A DNA stretch of 64,000 nt from Bedellia somnulentella (taxonomy: Eukaryota; Arthropoda; Insecta; Lepidoptera; Bedelliidae). This document shows positions 28,236 to 40,449 of the stretch, piece after piece (positions within the stretch are counted from its first letter, which is position 1; each line of letters begins with the position of its first letter). Made by a program: the position numbers and the translations under genes. The notes beneath the pieces are model-generated. The model had not been told where the DNA came from and searched no databases. It saw only the letters and a program-made list of their open reading frames with translations. The stretch covers positions 3,410,001 through 3,474,000 of the forward strand of contig OY755177.1 in assembly GCA_963576735.1 (NCBI GenBank). The letters run 5' to 3'.

Positions 28236-30054
28236 ATTGTTCCACAATACCATGCGAAGAAAGCTGTACCGTAGTGACAACTCAGAGTCAATTTAAATAT
28301 ACATACAATAGAATAGTAATAGTAGTAGTAGTAGAATACAATAAAATAGTGATCCTTAATGTTGGTTTTAGGCGAGCGAATGGAAAACTAATGAATCTCC
28401 TCGCAATTTTACTTCGTTCTGGAAAAAGTGGCCACACATTTCAACACACGACAAGACGAAACTAGATTATTTTAACGCCGAGTTAGTAAATAAAAAGAAA
28501 ATTAATCAGTACTATTCATTGCTTTTTTGCGCACAGTGAGAACTTTAAACACGAAATATTTCGTTTATGTAGTTTTGTTTTACGCAGGAGAACATAATAT
28601 AAAAACTTCAATGACAGTAAGACAATTTTATTAATAGTATATTTTAATTTAAAGATAATATAATCTTGCTCCTACACCCTACAGAGTAACAGTGTTATAC
28701 TATGCAATCATAGTAAAATATAAATTCCTATTGGGCTAAAATAATTCAGTTGTATCTTTATAATTACAAAAGTTGTTAGTCAACTCGACACTCTATTTTT
28801 AAAATGAGACAAAACTTATTTGTTTTTTTTTCTTCGTAAACTTTATTGTTCTTTTTTTATTTTAGTATGTTTAACTTATTCAAGTGACATTTACTGATTC
28901 AATTGGTTAATCTGTCAATCTATAAACTGCCATGATAAAATTTAACAATAATAATGAATAAATATAATGAATATAATGAATAAATCTATTAGTAATATAA
29001 GTATTTTTCTTACTTTCTAATGCAATCTCTATTATGCTGCAGCGTCATTGTTCTAGTAATGTCCTTATTCGTCGCGCCGGAAACGCTGAATGTACGCCAC
29101 ATTGTTAATGAGTGGACGGGGCGGACACTTCCGGTCAGGGGCTTTTTGAAAAGAGAATTATAGAATAAAGGCGGTGGGATCAAAAGAAGGTAATGTTTTC
29201 CTTTCTCATTGTGCAAGGGTATTTTTGTGGAAAAAAGGATTGGAATTACTAACCCGAGAGGTAAAAATTATATCTACAAAAAAGGAAACATGACCGTTTC
29301 ATTTGGCTGCAGAAAAGGTCGTAGAAAGGTTAAGGGGATACTTTTATCTCTTTTGTACTTGTTTACTCGTTAGTGATTTATCTAATGCATGTTTGATTTT
29401 ATCATCATATTTTATTACTGAATGCCACATAAGGAATAAAAATAAATAGAACTTGAGATGCTTAACCTAATATCTATAATTAACAACAAATTATGCTTTA
29501 GCTAGCAAACATTTTATATACTGCTTCGGTAAACACTGTTTACATACAATACGATCTGTTCTTGACTTGATCAATATTATGTGATTTAAGATTTGGCCTC
29601 TTGATATAGAACGACATGTCTTAGACTTATCTTCGCATACAATGGAGTATATCAGTTATTAAAGTTCCCAAGAAATATCAAATCAATTTGCCAATAAAAT
29701 AAATATTAAGCAGTTTTTCTCTCTTAACGTTGAAATATTGCTGAGGATTGTTGAGGATAAGGAGATCATATTTTGAATCTGTATAATATAAGACTTAGTT
29801 AAATTACAAATGAAATAAGGAATTAATGGAGTCTGACTTCCAATAGACACAAAACTATGAGTTGTGAGATTTGTTTTTTAGTTCTCAAACCGTATATACC
29901 TACATACTCCCAAAAAGGATCGTCTTCTGAACATTACGTATATTTTTGGTCACCTGGAGGCCTAGCACAATACAATAAGTTATTTTGGCACCTTCGCCTA
30001 TCATGTACAGATACATGGATCAAATCCTAATACAGGCGTAAACTAGTGTGTCTG
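28236..30054. other. AT-rich DNA with a small GC-richer patch
   Basis: A patch at about 29030-29135 (GTCGCGCCGGAAACGCTGAA; GGACGGGGCGGACACTTCCG) stands out from the A/T background but shows no frame, splice or promoter pattern I can defend. The rest is featureless. Confidence 0.4.
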
Positions 30055-30310
30055 TTAAAAGTCATATGTGTGGTTAATTTATCATGATGGTTAACGGTGA
30101 GAGATTACAGAGCCATGAATCCACATGACTGTTATAGTAAGTGAAGTGACAGTGAATTGGTGCACATTGGCGATAGACCTGTCCCCCAACGTGTGAGTAC
30201 ACTGTTTAAGCAAAATCTGGGTATTCTGAACACCAGCTGACATTAATGTCACGTGATTTTTAGAAATATTAGTACTCTGCCACACCTACGGGGATATACG
30301 TCGTGAGCTT
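30055..30310 (+). repeat. SINE-B remnant, head missing
   Basis: GTGGTTAATTTATCATGATG, GGTTAACGGTGAG, GCGATAGACCTGTCCCCCAA and CTCTGCCACACCTACGGGGA, then TATACGTCGTGAG follow the SINE-B order on the plus strand. Confidence 0.7.
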
Positions 30311-30707
30311 TTGATTCTTGAGAGTATTGAGTATGTTTATTTCTAAATTCAATGTATCTTTTGGTATGAAACAAAAAAATGATTCTTGTTTATAATTCTA
30401 GTACAGATGCAAACATTTGAACTGAAAATTTATACGACATCTCAAAGGTTAAAACAGTTGGTAAAAGCAATTTATTAAACTTGTTGTTCAGATTTATTCA
30501 ATGTCACTAACACAAATTAGGAAAAAACAATGCAGTGGTTTATAAATTATGTTTTGCTAGTAGGTGAAGAGTTTGTCTGATACCTACAAATTTAATTTAC
30601 TATTTTGAGTTTTGAAAAAGCGTCTAAATAGCTTACAAGGGTAGTTGTATTTTTAATATTTTTAATATTTAATAATCTGCCCATTTTGCTATTGTAAAGG
30701 GTACCCA
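30311..30707. other. AT-rich DNA, nothing recognised
   Basis: No signal seen. Confidence 0.4.
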
Positions 30708-30795
30708 ATCCTGAGTTTTTGAAATCTACCTAATCTCAATCGCCTCCCACGGGAAGAAATAATGTAGTGCCATTTTAAACTGATACTACACAGGA
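30708..30795 (-). repeat. SINE-A remnant
   Basis: TCGCCTCCCACGGGAAGAAA, then TAATGTAGTGCC and CTGATACTACACAGG correspond to the head end of SINE-A. Confidence 0.55.
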
Positions 30796-32207
30796 AATAA
30801 ATATAATATTTAAATAATGATAACCAACTACAAGAGTGACTTAATAAGCAAGCAAAATCAACAAAGATTGTATCAAGTCACAAAGGCCTATGATTTGATT
30901 TCATCTAACTATACGTTTCACGCATAATCGAGAAATAATTATAGTTAATTTTAAAACTCATTTGAATTACAGGAAATTAAACTTGGTATACAATATGGGC
31001 TGTGAGTTTTGTTTAAGGGCCTCCCCGCATTTTGGAGTTATTGCGCTCACTCTTACGTCAAATTTACTGAGAGTGACAGGGATGGAAAAAACGCGCGCGC
31101 AGGATATATGTAGTTTTTTTAGTTTTATTGAATAACTATAATATTTAAATGAAAAGTTAAACATCAAAGTTACAGATCTTAAAGCTACGCGTATATAGAC
31201 ACATAATGAGTTCACATGTGGAGCCCATACGGTTTTTATGAAAACAAAGCATGTTCTAATTCAATTTTTTGTCATCATATTTTTCAACAAATTGTTAAAC
31301 ATCAAATTTAAACACCATGAACTAATCACCAACATATATTTAATTCATGTCATATCAATATCATCAAATCAGACTTTATAGAATTTCCAAACAATCAATA
31401 TCAACCTATTTTTCCGGGGACGCCCTTAAGTAGATTATACGTTGTGGTCGAGGTTCAATAGTCTGGTATATAATTTAGGGTTTTGACGTCAAGGGGTGGT
31501 TAAGACTCGAGAGATTTAACAAGATTCTAACAAATAATTTATCGCATCCGTCTACCCCATTGGGGACTAATATAAGTAAACGGGAGAAAATTTACTTATA
31601 AATGTAATTCATAACCTTATATTTCAAAACTTTTATATATGGCTTATTCATTTTCAACGTTAATCGTTTTCCTTATTTTTAGTTATTATTTATTTTTTAG
31701 TGATAAGCCGCGTTGTGAGAAAGCCATGCCCAAAAATGCATTTTTCGTCAATATTTTATTAATTTTAATTAAATAGCAGACAAATAATGGTGATTTATAT
31801 TTTCAGACATTCCTGTCCTTTTAACTTGTTAGTGTAGGTAGATGACTAAAATCTGTTACAATGAAAGTACATAATAAAACTTAGAGCTTACATTTTCCCT
31901 GTTTCCAAGAAAATGTCGTAATATTATTTTAGTTTTAGTGTTGTAAAATGAAATAGCAGTAATTTGCCACCAAACTCCTGGAATGGTTGGCTGTGCTAAG
32001 TTTGCGTGACCGTGTATTTTAGCACCCAATAAAACATACAGTTAAAAGGAGACCGGCTTACTTTTATTTAATGTATACTTTGCTTTTACTGTTTCTTTCC
32101 TCAGTAGAAAGTTTTCAATTCACTTCGGTTGACTGCTGAAATTTATCACAATTTAAAATGGCTAGAGACGGTATAAGTTTTAGGTAATATTCCTTTATTT
32201 TGTACTA
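30796..32207. other. AT-rich DNA, nothing recognised
   Basis: No coding or repeat signal seen. Confidence 0.4.
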
Positions 32208-32219
32208 TGCTATATTTCA

Positions 32220-32587
32220 TAACATAACATGAACATAAACGTTCACGCCGAATATCCCGAAGGGGTTGGCAGAGGTACTAATACTTCTGAACATCACGTG
32301 ACTTTGTCAAATGGTGTTCAGAGTACCCACGTTTTGCATGGACAGTGTACTCACGTGATAGGGGGCAGGCCTATCGCTGTTTTTGTACGAATACACTGTC
32401 ACATGACTAAGTACAACTCAGCCATGTGGGTTTCCTCACGATGTTTTCCCTCACCGTTAACAACCATGATAAATTAACCACACATATATGTCTTTAGAAC
32501 AGACAAATTGGTGTAGGCCCGACCCAGGATTTGAACACTAGTCGTTTGCACGATAATCGTGTGTTCTACCCACTGGGCTATCACGGT
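32220..32587 (-). repeat. SINE-B reference copy, full length with target duplication
   Basis: 368 bp flanked by a 12-bp duplication TGCTATATTTCA (32208-32219 and 32588-32599). Minus-strand head: AACCGTGATAGCCCAGTGGG (A box), B box GTTCAAATCC, then GGGTCGGGCCTACACC. Body blocks GTGAGGGAAAACATCGTGAG and GCGATAGGCCTGCCCCC. The 3' end is CTCTGCCAACCCCTTCGGGA then TATTCGGCGTGAACG and a TTATGTTATG tail. Transcription by Pol III from the internal promoter is expected, and movement by a LINE in trans. Confidence 0.9.
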
Positions 32588-32754
32588 TGCTATATTTCAA
32601 GTGTATGATTTTATCATGTAAATCATTTAATTACGAACTATAAAGCCATTAAAAACCCTCTAGCAGGACAGGATTAAGGTTTTTAGTGTAAGTAACTTGT
32701 ATTGAAGGTTCATAGAGCAATAACTGTTAGTATGTAAAGAATTGTGAACTGTAA

Positions 32755-32900
32755 GTTTTGACAGGTCCATCGCCAATTTGTACCAATTCACTGTCACATC
32801 ACTTAGTACAACTTAGTTACGTGGATTCATCGCATCTCAACCTCACCGTTAACCACCATTATAAATACCACACATGTGAGTTTCAGTAAAGACACACTTA
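32755..32900 (-). repeat. SINE-B body fragment, decayed
   Basis: Contains TCCATCGCCAATTTGTACCA, then CACTGTCACATCACTTAGTA, and ACCTCACCGTTAACCACC. No head or tail. Confidence 0.65.
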
Positions 32901-32943
32901 CACTCTAGGTAGTGCGGTGACGTCAAAATAACTTAATGTAATG

Positions 32944-33175
32944 ACGACCGTGGCCGAGTGGAACAGTTAACTAGCTTCTCAGTTTGGAGGTTACGGTTTC
33001 GATAATTGATGATGATTCGCATAAATGATTATAGGTTAGTTTCGGATGCTGTTTACATGTGTATTATGTAATATTAATTATATTGTTGAGTTAGTAAGCA
33101 TTTCATAATACAAGTTAAACTTAGTTTAAGGCTTACTTGATCTTTGTATAATATGTCCGTAATGTACTTTCAATC
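32944..33175 (+). repeat. SINE-C copy, diverged
   Basis: Head GACGACCGTGGCCGAGTGG, CTTCTCAGTTTGGAGGTTAC, GGTTTCGATAA. The tail includes ATAATACAAGTTAAACTTAG and GGCTTACTTGATCTTTGTAT. Confidence 0.75.
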
Positions 33176-34016
33176 TTAGTTGCTTAATGGTTGGCATACA
33201 ATCGTGCCGTAGTCGCCTACGAAATAGCATAGAAATTCGTAGCACATACCGTAGACATTTATGGCGTAGAGCGTAGACACACCAAAATCTGGTTATATTA
33301 ACTGGCTATACAGACAAAAGTGTTCATATGCATTTATGTCAAGTGAATGTGGTATGTGTCATGCATGATACTAATGATTGATTTAATTTGTATTCAATAA
33401 AACATTATAAAACAATTCGAGTAAATATTACATGAAATTCTAGTTCTGGTTCCCACAGCAACGTGTGGTGTGTTGTGTTATTATCACAGTTATAACCGTA
33501 AAGCTAAAATAATACAACACTCAACAATGTGTGAAAACAACGAAAGTTCTCTAAAAGCATTTTACTATACCAATACAATGTTCGTTGACTAATATGAGTG
33601 GATACGACTTTAGGAGCATTAACTTAAGAACTATTTTGGCGCAAATATTTATGTTTCAGATAAAATTACACAAAAATCGATGTAGTGGGCCAATTTTCAG
33701 TATTTTTTCTAAATCAATAAAAATGATCGTCTTGTTTTTTGTCATTTCAAAAGTTTTAAGTTTGTATATTTTAGATGTCTCCCATACACTGTATTGATAA
33801 ATATTATTAACGGTAAGGAAAAGGAAAATATTTTTTTATAATTGCAAAACTTAAGCATTTTAAAGTGTTTATAAATTTATGTTCAATGTATGTTCCTCAG
33901 TATGTGCGAATATTTATAATAGAAATAAAATTACAGATAAACTCATTTCCAGTTTTACACAGTTAAAAAAACTATATTAAACAAAAAGTAATGCATTTTA
34001 TATATACATATTTTTT
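33176..34016. other. AT-rich DNA, nothing recognised
   Basis: No signal seen. Confidence 0.4.
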
Positions 34017-34080
34017 GATCGATAGTCTCTGCCTACCCCAATGGAAACTAATGGCATGACATACCTATATGTATGTATGT
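34017..34080 (+). repeat. RTE-like LINE 3' tail
   Basis: GATCGATAGTCTCTGCCTAC, CCCAATGGAAACTAATGGCA, and a TATGTATGTATG end. Confidence 0.75.
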
Positions 34081-34359
34081 AAATTTTTTGAGAATAACTA
34101 ACGATATTACACATATTCAATCCAAAAGAAATGTCCAATATACAAATTACCTAATAAATCGCACGAACTGTAACAGCACTCTTCAGTAGTAAGGGTGGGT
34201 TAACACCTGCTGGTCGGTCATTCTTCGTACAGTCGCGACGCAGTGCAGACGTGCCGTTCAAATTCTAAGCTAAATATCGGAATACGCGCGAGTGTCAGTG
34301 GACTCTTTGATATATGTTTGCATTGAATTTGTGTACTTTTGATATCGAATATTGAAACA

Positions 34360-34381
34360 ATGTCTTTCGGAAATGAAAAAT
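34360..34381 (+). CDS. possible first coding exon of an unidentified gene
   Basis: ATGTCTTTCGGAAATGAAAAAT (MSFGNEK plus one base; 22 nt in total) ends at a strong donor GTGAGT. The 130 bp before it are GC-richer than the surroundings (CAGTCGCGACGCAGTGCAGA, GAATACGCGCGAGTG) and hold an arthropod initiator-like TCAGT near 34297. That combination fits a promoter, 5' UTR and short first exon. I could not find the next exon, so this may be chance. Confidence 0.3.
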
Positions 34382-35794
34382 GTGAGTGATTTTGTTTGTT
34401 TTTTTGTCGATCACAGTGCTATTGATACAGCGTGTTTTGTGAGGATATTTGCATGTTTTAATTATTAAGATGAGATTTGACGTTGGGTTGCTTTTTAAAA
34501 ACGCACACACACACTCTCACACACACACAAACACACATGAAACACACTTTAGAGAAAAATAATTATATTTTATTTGTCCATACATATTTCTGTTACAAAT
34601 AAATGCTCAGTTTATCTAATGAAATTTGTGAAACATATAATTGGCACGATAAATTGTTATATTTAAAAATGTTTGTTAATAGATTAAGTGCTGTTTGTTT
34701 TACTCAATAATAAATAAATAAATAAATAAATAAATATTTTTTGTTATTTTACATTTGTTATTTACCGTGAGCGGTAAAATAAGCAAATTTCATTTCAATT
34801 CAATTCAAAGTGAAGATTTCCCAAATCTATTGGAATTTTCTGTTACATTTATGACTTTTTTCATGTTAATCTCAAAATTAATCAGTAATAATTTATTTTT
34901 TAATCTTGATATGCTAGTTCGACCACATTAAATAAATGGTTTCCAATTTTAATACCTTGTGCAGTAATTTCTTCTGGGATCTATTCTTTGAGTAAACACA
35001 GCATGAGTTTAGCAATATCTTAGTATTTTGGAAAATCTGTATGTATAATAAGCTTCTTTAAATAGAGCTTATGTAAAAAAAGATAAACTGAAAACAAAAA
35101 AAAATTCTTAAAATTAATATAGTGAATCTCATTTAGGATTCGAAATGAGTATTATTTTATTATTTAAAGTTATTTTTTCTAAAAAGGAAGGTTTAACATA
35201 TTTGATACTTCCAATTTATTCACCAAAACTTCTGAAAATATTGTTTTTACGATAAAGTGATGATACAAGGAGCATATAAATAGTTTAGCAATATAAGCAA
35301 ATATTATAAAAATCATGTCTAACATCAATTTTACAGATTTTTTCAAAAAGAGAGAACTTTTTTGCTTAGGTTTTTATGCTCATTATTTTAAAGATATCAA
35401 GATGTCCAATGGGATAAATACGGTGGTTGAAACGGTGGTTTAACCGATCCGTTTCAAACTTAAATATATTTTACGGATGAGAAGTGATGAAAGACCTTTT
35501 TTTCTTTTTTTTAAGTAGCTACACTGTTGCATTCTATTGGAAGTATTAAATTTTTGTATAATGTAAAGTCCTAAATTTTATAGTAATTTGTTGGGCTAAT
35601 CAATAAAAAAAATCTTTTTTAGGAGACTTAAATAGGTGAGGTATAGTAAGTCATGTGATTTTTTCATTCGTTTTGAAATGGCACCACTACTTTTTTCTAT
35701 GGATATGATTGCGAGATGACTGAGAGCTCTGTTGATTTTGGTGAAAAATTTTAATAGAACCGATTGAATGTCAATATGTTTTTAAAAAAATGAT
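34382..35794. other. AT-rich DNA with microsatellites
   Basis: An interrupted (CA)n run at 34503-34538 and (AATA)n at about 34708-34736. Otherwise nothing recognised. Confidence 0.5.
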
Positions 35795-35930
35795 CTAATA
35801 AATAAAGAATAAATAAAAGAAAGAAAAAATTCGACACAGGCGGGATATTTATTCTTATTTATTATTTATTTATTACTAATAATCCCCACATGAGGTTTTC
35901 ATGAACAAAAAGATTTAAATTAATAATGAT
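35795..35930 (-). repeat. T-module fragment without tRNA core
   Basis: AAATTCGACACAGGCGGG is followed, after an A/T stretch, by TAATAATCCCCACATGAGG and TTTTCATGAACAAAAAGATT in inverted orientation. The core is deleted. Confidence 0.65.
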
Positions 35931-35940
35931 CTAGTTTACC

Positions 35941-36147
35941 TGCTGTGTAACGTCGGATTAGAATATCACTACCTCATTTTTTCCCATGAATTAAAGTAAG
36001 AAATGACTAAAGGCTTCGTAAAGTATCACAAATCTATTTGACTGTCTTTTCCCCCATCATCTTCCAAAAGTGGCTGAAGAATTTCTTATTCCAAAGCTCT
36101 GGCTACCCCATGTAGGCATTTATAGCTGTGAGTATATGTAAGTATTT
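35941..36147 (+). repeat. SINE-A copy, diverged
   Basis: Head TGCTGTGTAACGTCGGATTA, end TATAGCTGTGAGTATATGTA, with deletions in the central third. Confidence 0.7.
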
Positions 36148-36155
36148 ATGTTATC

Positions 36156-36796
36156 TACACTTTGGTGAACATTGCCGTCAAATATTTTTTTTTATATTTT
36201 AAGCAACATTACTTAATGTATACGAATATATTAATAAAATATGCTCATCATTTTATCTACTGACTATATTTATTAATTTTTAGTATCTCAATATTACTGC
36301 CAAAAATCTATCTAATATCTCCAAAATTATCTCAACCTATCACTAGTAAGAGTAGTAAGAGTACCAGTACCTACTTACACTCGGCGTTACATAGGCAAGA
36401 TTTTCAGTAAAAGCTCTAGAAACTTAAATCCATACTACTCTAATACAATACAAACATACAGATATGTCACCAAACATTATTACAATACATCAAGGTCTAA
36501 GTATATTTTAAGTTACTCAAGATATCTGTGTCACAAAGAACGATACGCGTTAAACACATATAAGTTAAACTTGAGACAGGCTTAGCATACGATTTCATGT
36601 AAACTTAATAAACATATTTCTATGTACATTGAGCACCAAATATAAACTTTGGTTTACCTTCTCGAGACATGGACAAACATTAAATATTTACAAGAGTATT
36701 GCGTTTAAATGATTCTGCAATTTATAGGAGAACGAGTATGAGCTAAGTAAACACACTAAACTGAAAGTGCTTTTGGTGTCAAATTATTTTAAAATT
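36156..36796. other. AT-rich DNA, nothing recognised
   Basis: No signal seen. Confidence 0.4.
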
Positions 36797-36807
36797 AAAA
36801 TAAAACT

Positions 36808-37048
36808 AGCTGTGTAGTGTCGGCTTAGAATAGCGCTACCCCATTTCTACCGGTGGGTGTACGTAAGAGGCGACTAACGGTATTGGGGCTATTAAGGCAA
36901 CATTGGGCGATGCGGTTGGGGACCCATCACCAACAACCTTTATTATACCATCTTTTCCCCACTCAACTTTCCAAAAGTGGCTGAGGAATTTCTGATTCCT
37001 TAGCTCTGGCTATCCCTTCTAGGGATTTATAGCCGTGAGTATGTATGT
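36808..37048 (+). repeat. SINE-A reference copy with target duplication
   Basis: 241 bp flanked by the 11-bp repeat AAAATAAAACT (36797-36807 and 37049-37059). Order: GCTGTGTAGTGTCGGCTTAG, TACCGGTGGGTGTACGTAAG, AGGCGACTAACGGTATTGGG, GGGCGATGCGGTTGG, CCCATCACCAACAACC, CCATCTTTTCCCCACTCAAC, AAAAGTGGCTGAGGAATTTC, CTCTGGCTATCCCTTCTAGG, GATTTATAGCCGTGAGTATG and a TATG repeat. No tRNA, 7SL or 5S similarity is obvious in the head. The last 45 bases resemble the RTE-like LINE tail. Confidence 0.9.
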
Positions 37049-37059
37049 AAAATAAAACT

Positions 37060-37985
37060 CTTTTTCAATAAGTTATATTTACTAAAAAGTTTAAAATAAA
37101 TTAACTCTAGTATGAAAAATAACACTTATTTTTAACAAATTAACACTCATAAGTCCTATTATTTGACCTTTACTTAAACTAATCCTCTTTATGTGTTTAT
37201 CACAGTCCCAATTTTATTTGGTATTTACAACAAGATTAGTTTCCTTCAAATGTAAAGATTGTATGAAGAAGTTAAAACTCAATTGATTATATTGTTTTTC
37301 AATTCAGTATCGTTAATATGCTAACTTGTTACTATTCTCCAAAACTTACTTAAAAATAACCTATCTTCTTTAACAATCCATTCTTTAAAAATCTATCTTC
37401 TTTAACGATCTTGGCTGTACATGTTTTACATATGTTTTACCATTTCAAAGTTTTTGCTTCTTTTAGTTACTTCCTAAGAAAATTCTTATTTTTCTGTTAA
37501 AAGTTTAAGTTAAAGCAAAATACAGTACCAAAAAGCCAGCTTTTCTTATAAAAAGCTTTTGAAAAACGCAGATGAAGAAGATTAAGTGAAAAAGCTCTTT
37601 TATTACTCGTTTTTTTTAATTGCGTAAACTTTTCAGATCCTATCCTCCTATCCTAGTAAGATGATGCTATACTAGTAAGATAAAACATCTTTAGCATAAA
37701 TGCTGCTTTTTATTTCCTAGTAACCAAAAGATCTAAATCAATGGCTATAATCTTTAAAAAGGTTGTCAGAACAGCAGAAAAAAATATTTATTTATTTTTC
37801 AATCTATCTATTCTTTTCGAGTGGAGGAATATAAGTAATTGATGAAGGTTAGTAGGTAGGGGCAGCAAAAAAGATTGATCATATGTGGTTTATGAACTTA
37901 TTACATTTTTAATTATTAAATTGATCTCATCTGTAAATTTATTTGAAATGTAATAAAGTGAAAAATATTATGATGGGACTCCAAA
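37060..37985. other. AT-rich DNA, nothing recognised
   Basis: No signal seen. Confidence 0.4.
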
Positions 37986-38184
37986 ACATACATAAATATA
38001 CTCACGGCTATAAATCCTTAGAAGGGGTAGCCAGAGCTAAGTAATTAGAAATTCCTCAGCCACTTTTGGAAATATGAGTGGGGAACAGATGGTAATAAGG
38101 TAGTTGGTGATGGGTCCACATTGTATTATTATTATTCTACGAGTATTGCATACCGTTAGTATTCTAAGCTGACACTATACAGCA
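37986..38184 (-). repeat. SINE-A copy with internal deletion
   Basis: Tail and body to GTTGGTGATGGGTCCACA, then foreign bases, then the head end TTCTAAGCTGACACTATACA. Confidence 0.7.
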
Positions 38185-38394
38185 AACTCTAAACATACAA
38201 GGAAATTTAATGGTAAAAGTAAATAAGTAAAAACAAAATCATATTCTAGTAATATATCAACTAGATATGATATAGTACACATTTTGTTAATCAAACATTC
38301 TTCTTGATAATATAATAAATTAAACCAATGACCTCTATGACTTTTGAGCTTAAAGCTAAACTAGTAGCTCAGTCAAAAATTTGCATGAATTTTA

Positions 38395-38500
38395 ATCCCA
38401 AGTCGAGCTTACACCTTTGCCTTGCTAAACTCATATGTGTAGTCCATTTATCACGTTGTTAATTATAAGGAAAAACATTGTGAGGAAAGCTGCATAGCTG
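38395..38500 (+). repeat. SINE-B body fragment
   Basis: ACTCATATGTGTAGTCCATT, TATCACGTTGTTAATTATAA and AACATTGTGAGGAAAGCTGC match the SINE-B body with many changes. Confidence 0.5.
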
Positions 38501-38544
38501 AATTCATATTTAGTTATTTTACGGTATATTGTTGCACAATAATG

Positions 38545-38697
38545 GTATGAAGTATGAAAAATGAAAAAGCATGTATGAAAAGATTGATTGATGTGAAAGA
38601 AGCTAGAGAAGTTTGCCAGGATCATACAAAGTGGTGATCGATAGTCTCTGCCCACCCAATGGGAACTGACGGTGAGAACATATGTGTATATGTATGT
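38545..38697 (+). repeat. RTE-like LINE 3' fragment
   Basis: About 150 bp from the ACMKRLMDV region (GCATGTATGAAAAGATTGAT) to GATAGTCTCTGCCCACCCAA and the TATGTGTATATG tail. The frame is broken. Confidence 0.75.
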
Positions 38698-39344
38698 AAC
38701 TTTCAATTACAAGAAACAAAACAGCTTAAGTAAAACGGGTTTATATTTAGAATTAATGTACGTGAAGCCCCGTTGGTTACTAAAGAACCTAGCCAGAAAC
38801 ATGAAAAATCTATTCGTTTTACACGGTATGAATGTTAAGATGAAAGCAAGTGAAGTAGAAACTAACATTACACTTTTGTAATAAAAACTTTGAAAACATG
38901 AAAAACTTGGAGGCTTAAGATTGAACAACCACGTTTCATAAAGTTGGTAACTAATAAAAGAAAACGTTTTTCTTAGATTTAAGGAATAGCAGTTTTTTTT
39001 TACCTTTTTGATGTAGCACTATCTGATGCTTTTATTAAAAGTAATGATGCTATGGTTTTGTTTATTTTATCTGGACGAATAAGAATCACTGCACAAAAAC
39101 GTTATCTGAATCAACGAACGAACGGCTACAAACTCGAAAATACTTTATGAAACAGAAAAAAAAACACTGCTTGAACTCTTCAATCAATAGTTTGAAAATT
39201 TGAAGATTAAATCTCATACATAAAACACAGTTAGCATATCAAATACACAATTGGCGTATTCACTTAAAACGATCTTTTCCAACCTTTCTCAATATTTGGA
39301 AAACAAGCTCACTAAACTAATGGGTAAGATGAGATGTAAGGATA
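38698..39344. other. AT-rich DNA, nothing recognised
   Basis: No signal seen. Confidence 0.4.
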
Positions 39345-39506
39345 AATTAACTCACGTGATAGGGGGCAGTACACTGTCTAAGCAAAACGTGGGTACCTTC
39401 CCTGGAAACTAGATGGCGCTTGCCATGTGAGTTCAGGAGTATTGGTACCTCTGCCAACCCCTTCGGGGATTAACGGCGTGAACGTTTATGTTTATGATAT
39501 GTTATG
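39345..39506 (+). repeat. SINE-B 3' half
   Basis: ACTCACGTGATAGGGGGCAG through CTCTGCCAACCCCTTCGGGG, then ATTAACGGCGTGAACG and a TTTATG tail. Confidence 0.75.
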
Positions 39507-39730
39507 ATAAATTAACCACACATATAACTTTGGGTGACAAAGTCACGTGATGGCAGAGGTAGTATAGTTCACTACCTCTGCCAACCCCTTCGGGGATAAT
39601 CGGCGTGAACGTTTTTGTTATGTTATGTTACATATAACTTTAGAAAAGACATGTTGGTGAAGGATCAACTCGGGGATCGAACCGACGGCTCTATGCATGA
39701 TAAACGCATGATGTAACTACTTAGCTATCT
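39507..39730. repeat. rearranged SINE-B pieces
   Basis: A plus-strand tail (CTACCTCTGCCAACCCCTTC, GGGGATAATCGGCGTGAACG) is followed directly by a minus-strand head (GGATCGAACCGACGGC, CTACTTAGCTATCTTG). At 39552-39582 a perfect 12-bp inverted repeat GGCAGAGGTAGT/ACTACCTCTGCC with a 7-base loop marks an inverted junction. Confidence 0.65.
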
Positions 39731-39742
39731 TGTATATTATTT

Positions 39743-39997
39743 TACATACATACATACATACATATACTCACGGCTATAAATCCCATGAAGGGGTAGCCAG
39801 AGCTAGGGAATTAGAAATTCCTCAGCCACTTTTGGAAGTTGCGTGGGGAAAAGATGGTGAAATAAAGGTTTTTGGTGATGGGTCTCCAACCGCATCGCCC
39901 AAAAATCCCTTAAAAGCCCTAATACCGTTAGTTGCCTCTTACGTGCACCCACCGGAAGAAATGGGGTAGTGCTATTCTAAGCCGGCACTACACAGCA
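39743..39997 (-). repeat. SINE-A copy, full length
   Basis: (CATA)n tail, all blocks, head ending GCCGGCACTACACAGC. Confidence 0.85.
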
Positions 39998-40449
39998 TTA
40001 TTTAACTATCTCAATATTACTGCTACACAATCCTTAATCTTCAAAAAGCACCGAATTCTCCATGATCTGCTTTTAAATACAACTACGCAATTCTCTATGT
40101 AATGTTATGCACATTGTTTTAACGCTGCGATAAAACTAAACTTAAGCAAACACTGCTAGAGCAACGGAGATTGTCCCTGATTATTTAGCTTTAAAGCTCC
40201 ATCGATCCCGTTTAAGTATCCAAAGAAACTGCGACATTACAAATTCATCAACCGATAAAGCTTTGCCACGTAGTAAGCTAGCACAGCTGCCACCTAAAGT
40301 GAAGCTTTGAAATAGGAATGTAGTAGAAAATAAAATTTATAGTAAACTTTAGGAAATAAAAATAATGTTTGATTTCAAGAACTATTTTCGAGAGCAGAAA
40401 TGCTTTTAACCGACTTGTTTATTGATTTTGTTTAGGATTTTGTTCACAT
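39998..40449. other. AT-rich DNA, nothing recognised
   Basis: No signal seen. Confidence 0.4.

Noticed and set aside
29030..29135. CpG-type promoter or exon
   Set aside because: The patch is slightly GC-richer, but no splice sites, initiator motif or coherent frame could be shown.
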